A stretch of 64,000 bases of DNA, from positions 3,224,001 to 3,288,000 of the forward strand of contig OZ244836.1 of the NCBI GenBank assembly GCA_965220645.1. The letters run 5' to 3'. Below the pieces are notes generated by a model that did not search any database, had not been told where the DNA came from, and was given only the letters and a program-made list of their open reading frames with translations. Both the position numbers and the translations under genes were made by a program. This document shows, piece by piece, positions 24,972-32,580 of the stretch (the first letter of the stretch is position 1; every line of letters begins with the position of its first letter). The stretch comes from Aldehydirespirator sp965220645 (GTDB lineage: Bacteria; Actinomycetota; Acidimicrobiia; Acidimicrobiales; Aldehydirespiratoraceae).

Positions 24972-26162
24972 TCAGGACGCGGACAGCTCCTCGAGCGGCA
25001 CGAGCCGGCACGAGATCTCGGGCAGCGAGTCGGGCTGGACGAAACGCAGGCCCATCACACCGTGGTCCCGATCGCCGGGATCGATCCAGTTGGCGACACC
25101 CGGATCGGCGGCGGCCACCACTATCCGTACCCGGCCGTCGGACTCCCGTGTCGCATTCTCGCTGTCCACGTAGCCCCGGCCCCAGAAATAGTCGGCGAGG
25201 TTCTCCATCCAGTGGTTGCACAGCTGGAAATTCCAGTGCTGGCATCGAGATTCCGCGAACTCCACCACCAGCGCGGTGCCCGGCTGCAGCCGCCAGTAGC
25301 CGAACTCGAAGCGGCGGTCGTCGGGCGACCCTCCGATGCGCTCGTACCACTCCTTGGTGTACTCCAGCTGGTTCTCGCGGGTGAGCAGATCGCGGGTCCA
25401 TCCCCCGTAGTCACTGAGCAGGCCGAGCACCAGCTGGGAGGCCACCGCCAGGCGGGCGGCCATGTCGTCGGGCTCGGGGGTGGCCGGGCGCGGATGCTCG
25501 TCGAGGCAGCTGATCTCCAGCCGGGGCGGCGATTGTGAACCGCGGTCCGCGTAGACGACTCGCCCCATCAGCTCGCGGGTCTGCGGTGTCATGGGGAACC
25601 ACACTTCGTCTCCACCGGGGTCCTCCACCGACATCACGAAGTCGACCGTGCCGTCGGCGGCGGCCAGTTCGGCCAGCACGAAGCTGAAGGGCGTGAGCGC
25701 CATGTTGGGGTTGAAGTCGTCGAGATGCTCCTCAGCATCGAGACCCACCCCGAAGGCACCGACGTCGACGGGGATGGGCGGACTCCACGCCGACAGATGG
25801 GTGTAGGCACTGCCGAGGGTGCCCGTGACCCGGTAGCGGTAGCGGGAGTCGACGGGCTGGACGATGTGGTCCTGGTTGGGCGACTGAACTCCCTGCCCGC
25901 CCCGCAACGGCGGCGGGATGAGCCGGATCGGCCGGGGCCGGGTGCCGGGGGTGCGGCGCTCAACGGCCCGGGCCGAGGCCATCATGATCATGCGGGTGAG
26001 GTAGCGGAAGCCCTCCACCCGATCCTGGGGGTCGCCGTCGGGAGTCTCACGCACCACGATGCGCCCCGCGGCCTTCAGCGTGTCGCAGAAGTCGTCCCAG
26101 GCCCGCCCGTCGAGCAGCCGGGCCTCCCGCTCGGCGGCAATCTGCTCATCGCTCGCGTTCAT
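24972..26162 (-). CDS. DUF1214-domain protein
   Basis: A 396-residue protein whose C-terminal third matches the DUF1214 pattern: SRCQHWNFQLCNHWMENL (near residue 308) followed by VANWIDPGDRDHGVMGLRF (near 360). Paired DUF1254/DUF1214 proteins are common in Actinobacteria and have no settled function. The N-terminal part is helical, and no signal peptide is seen. It follows the S9 peptidase gene by 16 bp on the same strand and may be co-transcribed. The 240 bp to its right-hand neighbour (24732-24971) contain no recognisable feature. Confidence 0.75.
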   Translation of the reverse strand: MNASDEQIAAEREARLLDGRAWDDFCDTLKAAGRIVVRETPDGDPQDRVEGFRYLTRMIMMASARAVERRTPGTRPRPIRLIPPPLRGGQGVQSPNQDHIVQPVDSRYRYRVTGTLGSAYTHLSAWSPPIPVDVGAFGVGLDAEEHLDDFNPNMALTPFSFVLAELAAADGTVDFVMSVEDPGGDEVWFPMTPQTRELMGRVVYADRGSQSPPRLEISCLDEHPRPATPEPDDMAARLAVASQLVLGLLSDYGGWTRDLLTRENQLEYTKEWYERIGGSPDDRRFEFGYWRLQPGTALVVEFAESRCQHWNFQLCNHWMENLADYFWGRGYVDSENATRESDGRVRIVVAAADPGVANWIDPGDRDHGVMGLRFVQPDSLPEISCRLVPLEELSAS

Positions 26163-26178
26163 CGAGTCCTCCCGTCAT

Positions 26179-28302
26179 TCATCGTTCTAGTCCGAGCGCG
26201 TCCTCCAGGAAGCGGAGCTGGAGCAGGAGCAGGTTCTCGGCCACTTCCTCCTGGGGGGTCATGTGGGTGACCCCGCTGAGGGGCAGCACGGTGTGGGGCC
26301 GGCCCGCCTCGGTCAGCGCCTGCGACAATCGCAGGGTGTGGGCAGCTACCACGTTGTCGTCGGCGAGGCCGTGGATGAGCATCAGCGGGCGCTGCAGGCC
26401 GGGCGCCAGCGGAGTGAGGTCGGTTCGCTCATAGTTGGCGGGCTCGGTGTCGGGATGGCCTAGGTAGCGCTCGGTGTAGTGGGTGTCGTAGAGGCGCCAG
26501 TCGGTGACCGGGGCGCCGGCGATGGCCGCCGCGAACACGTCGGGGCGCCGCAGCACGGCCAGCGCGGCCAGGTAGCCGCCGAAGGACCAGCCCCTGATGG
26601 CCACCCTCGCCAGGTCGAGCCTCGGGTAGCGGTCGGCGGCGGCACCAAGAGCCTCGATCTGGTCGTCCAGAACCGGTCCGGCCAGATCGCCCCGCACGGC
26701 CCGCTCGAAGGCCGGGCCCCGGCCGGGTGTCCCCCGGCCGTCCACGACCAGCACGGCGAAGCCCTGGTCGGCGAACCACTGCGAGGTGTGGAACAGCGCC
26801 TCGACTCGCTGCACCCGCTGGACGTGGGGCCCACCGTAGGGATCGAGCAGCACCGGCAGCCGGCCATCGCTCTGATCGGCGGGCCCCGAGGGCATGACCA
26901 GGGCCGAGAGGAGGCGGCGGGGTCCGAGCTCGACGATCTCGACGTTCAGATCCAGGCCCGGTTCAGCCGCATGGGACGCGATGGGAAGGTCCGGCTGCGC
27001 TCGCTGCCGCGACCGCACGGTGCAGCGCCGGCCGGGGAGCTCGAGTGAGCGGCTGGCAGTCACGACCGTGTCGCCGCCGACGGTCACGCTGTGCGCTCCT
27101 GCGCCGGTTGTGAGCCATTCGAGAGCTCCGTCCCAACCCACCCGGGCCGCGTGGACCTCGGCCGGGTCGACCGAGGCGCTGACTACCGCTCCGTCGTGGT
27201 CGGCATGGTGAACGGCGCGGACCTGGACCTGATCTGCGGTGAGGGGTTCTCCGTCGACGCACAGGCGGCGGGCCCGGCCGCGGTCCTCCACCGTGACCAG
27301 CCGACCGGCCGCCACACGGGGAACGCCGGGCACCAGCTCTACCCAGGCGTCGTCGGTAACGGTTCTCAGCAGGCGGCAGGCGCCCGAGTCGGGATCGGCC
27401 TCAAACACGCCGAGGGTGCGCTGGTCCCTGGCCTGCGCAGTGAGCAGCAGCCCGTCCGCGCTCCAGCTCACAGCCGCCAGGTACTCCCAGCCGTCGGAGT
27501 CCCAGGCCACGTCGACCGGATCGCCGCCGCCGTCGATGTCGAACACGGCCAGGGCAACCTCGGCGTTGGCCTCGCCCGCGGCCGGGTAACGAACTTCGAC
27601 GGGCTCGCTGCTCGGCGAGGCTGCATCGGCGATCCAGAGGCTCCGCACCGGCGCGGTGTCCACCCGGGCCGCCAGCAGGCGCCGGCTGTCGGGGGACCAC
27701 CAGTGCCCGCGGGTGCGACCCATCTCCTCGGCCGCCACGAACTCGGCTGCGCCCCAGCTCACGGTCTCGCTCGGATCGCTGGCCACCAGCCGGTCACCGT
27801 CACCGTCGCCGTTGCCGGTCACCCGCAGAGCAGACCCGACCACATAGGCCATCCGGGCGCCGTCGGGCGACAGCCGAGGATCGAACGCGCCCGACGGCGC
27901 GGCCAGCGGCTCGGGCGAGCCACCCTCGGCGAGGGGAACCCGCCACAACCGGCCCTCGAGCGCGAACACCGCGCAGGTCAGCGCCTCGTCGGCGTCGTAG
28001 GAGACGATGCCGGAACCGGTCTCACGCACCCGCTCGCGCCGGGCCCGCTCCGCTCGCGGAAGGTCCTGGGTGTCGCCGGGGTCGGTGAGGTGGCGCGGGT
28101 CGGCCACCAGCCGCTCGACCCCGGCGGCCACATCGAGCACCCACAGTGAGTTGATCGGGTCGACCGGCCCCGACGAGCGCAGGAACACCACCCGGGTGCC
28201 GTCGTCGGACACTCTGATGTCGCGGGGCTCGCCCAGCGTGAAGCGCCGGGTAAGCGCCTGGCGGCGCGGGAAGGAGTCGGCTCCGGCCAGTGGCCTCGTC
28301 AC
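26179..28302 (-). CDS. S9-family (dipeptidyl peptidase IV-like) serine peptidase
   Basis: A 707-residue two-domain peptidase: an N-terminal beta-propeller (residues about 20-430) and a C-terminal alpha/beta hydrolase. The catalytic triad is visible as Ser in GWSFGGY (near residue 571), Asp in GLADDN (near 649) and His in GVTHM (near 680). The Glu-Glu-containing segment AAEFVAAEEMGRTRGHWWSPD (near residues 185-205) is the DPP-IV N-terminus-recognition helix, so removal of Xaa-Pro or Xaa-Ala dipeptides is likely. No signal peptide is seen, so it is probably cytoplasmic. It lies 23 bp after bacterioferritin. Confidence 0.88.
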   Translation of the reverse strand: MTRPLAGADSFPRRQALTRRFTLGEPRDIRVSDDGTRVVFLRSSGPVDPINSLWVLDVAAGVERLVADPRHLTDPGDTQDLPRAERARRERVRETGSGIVSYDADEALTCAVFALEGRLWRVPLAEGGSPEPLAAPSGAFDPRLSPDGARMAYVVGSALRVTGNGDGDGDRLVASDPSETVSWGAAEFVAAEEMGRTRGHWWSPDSRRLLAARVDTAPVRSLWIADAASPSSEPVEVRYPAAGEANAEVALAVFDIDGGGDPVDVAWDSDGWEYLAAVSWSADGLLLTAQARDQRTLGVFEADPDSGACRLLRTVTDDAWVELVPGVPRVAAGRLVTVEDRGRARRLCVDGEPLTADQVQVRAVHHADHDGAVVSASVDPAEVHAARVGWDGALEWLTTGAGAHSVTVGGDTVVTASRSLELPGRRCTVRSRQRAQPDLPIASHAAEPGLDLNVEIVELGPRRLLSALVMPSGPADQSDGRLPVLLDPYGGPHVQRVQRVEALFHTSQWFADQGFAVLVVDGRGTPGRGPAFERAVRGDLAGPVLDDQIEALGAAADRYPRLDLARVAIRGWSFGGYLAALAVLRRPDVFAAAIAGAPVTDWRLYDTHYTERYLGHPDTEPANYERTDLTPLAPGLQRPLMLIHGLADDNVVAAHTLRLSQALTEAGRPHTVLPLSGVTHMTPQEEVAENLLLLQLRFLEDALGLER

Positions 28303-28325
28303 AGCCAGCCGAGCGGCGCCTGTTC

Positions 28326-28796
28326 TCAGTCGCCTATCTGGGCCTGGAGGTAGTTCTGGATGCCGATGTCGGCTATGGCGCTCTGCTGGGTCTCGATCCA
28401 GTCGAGGTGCTCCTCCTCGCCCACCAGCAGATGCTCGAGCAGCTCGCGGGTGCCCACGTCGCCCTGCTCCTCAGCCAGGGAGACCCCCCGGCGGTAGCGG
28501 TCGATCGCGGCCACCTCCAGCAGGCGGTCGTTCTCCATCTGCTCCTCCACCGTCTTGCCGACCCGCACGCTGCTGAGGCTCTCCAGCCGGGGCATCCCGT
28601 CCAAGTACAGGATGCGGTCCATCAGCTTCTCGGCGTCGTGCATCTCCTCGATCGACTCCTCGCGCATCTTGGCCGCCAGACGGGTCCAGCCCCAGTCCTC
28701 GCACACCTTGGAGTTGACGAAGTACTGGTTGATGGCGGTGACCTCTGCGGCCAGTGCCTCGTTGAGGAACTCGATGATCTCCGGTGAGCCTTGCAT
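28326..28796 (-). CDS. bfr: Bacterioferritin
   Basis: A 156-residue four-helix-bundle iron-storage protein that should assemble into a 24-subunit haem-containing shell. Haem-ligand Met52 is present, as are ferroxidase residues Glu18, Glu51, the Glu of RLLEVAA (near 94) and GEEEHLDW (near 127-130). The usual His54 is replaced by Asp, with His at position 53 instead (EEMHDAEKL, against EEMKHADRY-type sequences). ATG 28796 has TAGGGT (28803-28808) exactly 6 nt upstream, so it is probably leaderless with its own promoter. It lies 61 bp downstream of the Fe3+ permease gene, linking uptake and storage. Confidence 0.93.
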   Translation of the reverse strand: MQGSPEIIEFLNEALAAEVTAINQYFVNSKVCEDWGWTRLAAKMREESIEEMHDAEKLMDRILYLDGMPRLESLSSVRVGKTVEEQMENDRLLEVAAIDRYRRGVSLAEEQGDVGTRELLEHLLVGEEEHLDWIETQQSAIADIGIQNYLQAQIGD

Positions 28797-28857
28797 GGCC
28801 CCACCCTAACCGGCGCCCGCCGGCCTGGGCCTACCCACCGGCGGCGGTGACACCCCC

Positions 28858-30492
28858 TTACAGCAGGTGGTCACGGCGGACTACCAGGAACCACGTCAGC
28901 ACGAACGACAGGGCCACGAGCACCACCGCCATGATGCCGGCCTCGGCGATGAAGGCTTCCTCGAAGGAGCCGAAGATCTGTGTCGTCAGCGTGAAGAAGC
29001 CCAACGGCGAGACGAACAGGCTGATCGGCAGCTCCTTCATCACCGACAGCAGCACCAGGCCGGTTCCGGCCAGCAGGCCGGGCCCCATCATGGGAAGGTC
29101 CACCGCGAAGAACCGGCGCAGGCGACCCGCTCCCAGGATGCGGGCCGAGTCGTGCAGTCTTTCGGGGACGCTGCGGACCGCGATCAGCGTCACCCCCATC
29201 GCCAGTGACCCGAAGCGGACCATGTAGGCAAAGATCAGCAGGGCCATGGTGTCGTTGAGCAGCTCGAACGCCAGGTCCGAGCGCAGGGTCCAGAACCGCA
29301 TCGAGAGCGCAATGAGAATGCCGGGTAGGGCAAAGGTGCTCACGACGACGGCATGGGCGAACGAGCCCGACCGCGACCGGTAGCGGCCAACGAGCAGCGC
29401 GATGGGCAGCACTGCTGCGGTCGACAAGATGGCGGCGACCATGCTCGCGCCCAACGTGTTGGTAGTGGCCTCCAGCACCCTCGCGCCGTCGATCGTCAAG
29501 GATCTGCCGCCCGTCGCCGAGCGCAGCAAGCCGCGTGACGCCCAGTCCACCAGCGCCACAAGGGGCGCTCCCACTCCGGCTCCGGCCGCCAGGGCCACGA
29601 AGCCCAGAGCGGGTCTCCGCCACCGGCCGAGGTCGTAGATCATCGGGCGGCTCGAGGCCGCTGTTGCCGCGTCGGGAAGGCTGCGCGAGAAGCGCCGCTC
29701 GGCGAGCACCACCAGCGCGGCCAGCACGAGCAGCAGCAGGCTGAGTGCCAGAGCCACCGGTGGGTTGGCCAACTGGTTGGTGGCAATGGCCCTCGTCAGG
29801 GTGTCGTAGCGCATGAGCTGCACCGCGCCGAAGTCGCTGAGGGTGTACAGGAACACCAGCAGCGTCCCCGCGCCCATAGCGGTAGCGATCTGGGGGAGGC
29901 AGATGCGTCCGAATACCTTGAGCGCGGTCTCGCCCAGCACCCGGGCGCTCTCCTCCAACGAGGCTGGCAGCTGGCGGAGCCTGGCCGCCACCGGCAGGTA
30001 CACGTACGGATAGGTCATCAGCGTCAGCACGAGCCACGCGCCGTAGAAGCCCCGAAGCTCGGGGGTGCGGTCCAGGCCGATGCCGGCGAGAAGATCGTTG
30101 GCCAGGCCGCCGGGATTGAGGGTGTGGATGAACGCGGCCGCGCCGACAAAGGTGGGAAAGACCAGCGGCAGCGGCAGCAGCACCCGCCACAGCCGGTTCC
30201 ATGCAATGTCGGTGCGGGTGGTGAACCACGCCAGCGCGGTACCCAGCACCAGCGCGGCGCCCGACACCGACACCGCGAGCCGCACCGAGCGCCATAGCGG
30301 CCCGAGAGTGCGGTCGCTGATGAGCAGCCCGGCCGGGTCGGCGCCCTCCGCGAAGTTCCGGTACATCAGGTACACACCGGGGAACGCGAACCCCAGCGCC
30401 AGCGCCAGGCCCGCAACCCGCAGCAGCGGCGGGGTGCCGGACGGGCGGAAGGGCCCCTGCCTGCCGGCCTCAGCCGGATGGGCGACGGTCAC
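28858..30492 (-). CDS. Fe3+ ABC transporter permease (FbpB/FutB type)
   Basis: A 544-residue inner-membrane permease with two fused BPD_transp_1 domains and about 12 transmembrane helices. Two EAA loops are visible, LEESARVLGETALKVFGRICLP (near residue 180) and LHDSARILGAGRLRRFFAVDLP (near 460). The second half carries LSVMKELPISLF, characteristic of ferric-iron permeases. Its ATG overlaps the stop of the binding-protein gene (ATGA). No ATP-binding subunit gene is adjacent, so the ATPase must be encoded elsewhere. Confidence 0.9.
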   Translation of the reverse strand: MTVAHPAEAGRQGPFRPSGTPPLLRVAGLALALGFAFPGVYLMYRNFAEGADPAGLLISDRTLGPLWRSVRLAVSVSGAALVLGTALAWFTTRTDIAWNRLWRVLLPLPLVFPTFVGAAAFIHTLNPGGLANDLLAGIGLDRTPELRGFYGAWLVLTLMTYPYVYLPVAARLRQLPASLEESARVLGETALKVFGRICLPQIATAMGAGTLLVFLYTLSDFGAVQLMRYDTLTRAIATNQLANPPVALALSLLLLVLAALVVLAERRFSRSLPDAATAASSRPMIYDLGRWRRPALGFVALAAGAGVGAPLVALVDWASRGLLRSATGGRSLTIDGARVLEATTNTLGASMVAAILSTAAVLPIALLVGRYRSRSGSFAHAVVVSTFALPGILIALSMRFWTLRSDLAFELLNDTMALLIFAYMVRFGSLAMGVTLIAVRSVPERLHDSARILGAGRLRRFFAVDLPMMGPGLLAGTGLVLLSVMKELPISLFVSPLGFFTLTTQIFGSFEEAFIAEAGIMAVVLVALSFVLTWFLVVRRDHLL

Positions 30493-31556
30493 TCGTTAAG
30501 GATGCCGCTTGCCTCGATGATGGCGATGCTCTCTTCGAAGCCGCCCCCGAGAGCGTCGAAGTCGACGGTGCCGATCTCCAGCGCTCTCAGCGGCGGCAGC
30601 ACCGCGGCTGGAGCAACCCCGGCGGCCAGCGGATACTCGAGGGTCTCGGTGGTGAGATAGGTCTGGACCGGCTCGGACAGCAGGTAGGCGATCAGCTCGT
30701 TGGCCGCCTGCCGGTTCTCGCTGCTCGCGGTGACGGTGGCTGCGGTGACTATCAGCAGCGACCCGATGTCGTCGTCAGCGAAGTTGTGGTTGGCCGCCCG
30801 GTGGCGGTCGCCCGCGGCCGCGGCCTCCTGGTACTGGTAGTAGTGGTTGACCAGACCCATGTCGATCTCGCCCCGGCCGGCGGCCTCCACGATCGAGCGG
30901 TTGTTCGTGTAGTAGCGGGCGCCGTTGGCCACCATGTCGTCGAGCCATCGGGCGGCGATGTCGGTGCCGTGCTGGTCACGGAACACGGTGAACCAGTCGA
31001 GGAAGGAACCGTTGGTGGCGGGAATGGCCACCCGGTCCCGGTAGCGCTCGTCGGTGAGGTCGAACACCGACTGCGGCAGCTCGTCGGGTGTCACCGAGTC
31101 GAGGTTGTGGACCAGCACCCGCTTGCGTCCCGAGAACCCGACCCAGGTGCCCGACTTGGAGCGGTTCTCGTCGGCGGAGAGCGCGAGCACACCGGCGTCC
31201 ACGACGCCGAGCAGGCCCCTGCTCTCCAGGAACCCGACCGGGCCGGGCGAGCGCGACAGGAAGACGTCGGCCGCGGTGCGATCCCCCTCTTCGGCCAGCA
31301 GCAGAGCCAGGTCGGTGGAGCTTCCCCAGCGAACCGCAACGTCGGTGCCTGTCTCGCAGGAGAATGCCTCCAGGACTGGTCCGATCAGATTCTCGGATCG
31401 GCCCGAGTAGACCGTGACGCTGCGGCCGTCGCCGCCGGCGCACTCGCCGCCGTAGACCTGCGCGGCCGTCCCTTCGAGTGATCGGGTTCCGTCGCCGGAG
31501 CAGGCTCCGGCGATGAGGGTCAAGGCGAGGGCAGCGCCGATGATTCGACAACGCAT
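30489..31556 (-). CDS. Fe3+ ABC transporter substrate-binding lipoprotein
   Basis: A 355-residue lipoprotein of the FbpA/FutA family. The signal peptide ends at lipobox LIAGAC (cysteine near residue 19). The mature domain starts SVTVYSGRSENLIGPVLEAF, with ADVFLSRSPGPVGFLE and the ligand tyrosines suggested by NHYYQYQ (near residue 242). It binds ferric iron outside the membrane. ATG 31556 is preferred over an in-frame TTG at 31565 because a strong -10 (TATAGT) occupies 31565-31570. It is the first gene of the iron operon. Confidence 0.9.
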   Translation of the reverse strand: MRCRIIGAALALTLIAGACSGDGTRSLEGTAAQVYGGECAGGDGRSVTVYSGRSENLIGPVLEAFSCETGTDVAVRWGSSTDLALLLAEEGDRTAADVFLSRSPGPVGFLESRGLLGVVDAGVLALSADENRSKSGTWVGFSGRKRVLVHNLDSVTPDELPQSVFDLTDERYRDRVAIPATNGSFLDWFTVFRDQHGTDIAARWLDDMVANGARYYTNNRSIVEAAGRGEIDMGLVNHYYQYQEAAAAGDRHRAANHNFADDDIGSLLIVTAATVTASSENRQAANELIAYLLSEPVQTYLTTETLEYPLAAGVAPAAVLPPLRALEIGTVDFDALGGGFEESIAIIEASGILNE

Positions 31557-31564
31557 AGTCGACA

Positions 31565-31592
31565 ACTATAGGGCGTCTCCGAGTATTGTCAA
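31565..31592 (-). promoter_or_regulatory. Promoter of the iron-uptake operon
   Basis: Near-consensus sigma-70-type promoter on the minus strand: TTGACA (31587-31592), 16-bp spacer, TATAGT (31565-31570), then 8 nt to ATG 31556. The upstream part of the -35 region contains TTAGGACTG, partly resembling half of a DtxR/IdeR iron box. Iron regulation is plausible but the match is weak. Confidence 0.65.
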
Positions 31593-31650
31593 GCAGTCCT
31601 AACATTTTCTGATGGGGGTACCCATCGTCTAGTAGATGGGCGGGTTGGCG

Positions 31651-32445
31651 TCACCGGCCTTCGAAGGCGGGGTCGCGCTTCTCCACGAAGGCCCGCAAGG
31701 CCTCCTTGGTGTCGCGGGTGGCGAAGTTGACGCCCTGGCCCAGCCCCTCGGCCTCCAGCGCTTGGAACAGCGAGATGTTGGAGGCGTTGTTCAGGTAGCG
31801 CTTCGTGTTGGCCAGCGCGATGGGAGGGCCGGCCGCGACGGTGGCCGCGATCTCGTTGACCGCGGCGTCGAGCTCGCCGGTTGCGACGACCTCGTTGACG
31901 ATGCCGAGATCCGCGGCCCGGGCCGCACCGATGATGTCTGCGGTGAAGGCCAGGCGCTTGGCCTCGTGCAGCCCGATCCGCTTGGGCAGCAGCCAGGAGG
32001 TGCCGAAGTCGAGGCTCAGGCCCCGCTTGGCGAATATCAGCGAGAACCGGGCCCGCTCCGAGCACCACACCATGTCGGCGGCCAGGGCGATGCCGAAGCC
32101 GGCGCCTACGGCCACTCCGTCGACCTTGGCGATCACCGGCCTGGGGCAGTCGTGTATGGCCATCACGGTGTCGCCGATGTCGCGCATGTGGTCGATGCGG
32201 TGCCGGGGCGGCTCGTCGCTATTGGCCTGCTCACCGTCACCGGGGCCGACGTCCGCGCCGGCGCAGAAGTCGCCGCCGGCTCCCGCAATGACCACGGCGC
32301 GGGCCGGGGACTCAGCGATATCGCGGAACCCGTGGCGCAGAGCGGCCCACATGTCGGGAGTGCAGGCGTTCTTGCGGCGGGGCCGGTCGATGGTGACGGT
32401 GGTGACGGCCCCGGCGGATTCGATGTGGACGTTCGGATGCGGCAA
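31651..32445 (-). CDS. Enoyl-CoA hydratase/isomerase-family protein
   Basis: Crotonase-fold enzyme. Oxyanion-hole segments are VVIAGAGGDFCAGADV and VDGVAVGAGFGIALAADMV, with IFAKRGLSLDFGTSWLLPKRIG further on. The position after GLSLD fits catalytically active members less clearly than in classical EchA, so substrate and even reaction type are open. The frame is open to 32547, but TTG 32445 is preferred: CTCCC in plus orientation gives GGGAG 5 nt before it, the product (264 residues) has normal family length, and the longer version would overlap a duplicated essC tail. Confidence 0.8.
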   Translation of the reverse strand: MPHPNVHIESAGAVTTVTIDRPRRKNACTPDMWAALRHGFRDIAESPARAVVIAGAGGDFCAGADVGPGDGEQANSDEPPRHRIDHMRDIGDTVMAIHDCPRPVIAKVDGVAVGAGFGIALAADMVWCSERARFSLIFAKRGLSLDFGTSWLLPKRIGLHEAKRLAFTADIIGAARAADLGIVNEVVATGELDAAVNEIAATVAAGPPIALANTKRYLNNASNISLFQALEAEGLGQGVNFATRDTKEALRAFVEKRDPAFEGR

Positions 32446-32482
32446 CGGAGCTCCCGGGATGCTCAGCGAGTGGTGCCGCGAC

Positions 32483-32580
32483 GCTACGCAGCCGGAGCCG
32501 CGAGTGCCACCTGACCGGGACCGCGATTCTGTCGGGCGGGCCCTCAAGCGCTACCCGGCCGGAACCGCAAGTGCCACCTG
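32483..32580. repeat. Duplicated 3' end of essC (2 x 31 bp, 67 bp apart)
   Basis: The last codons and stop of essC (32550-32580) recur with four mismatches at 32483-32513. Both copies read QVALA, two or three residues, PA(G/A), stop on the minus strand. This is one of several gene-tail duplications in the window. Confidence 0.75.
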
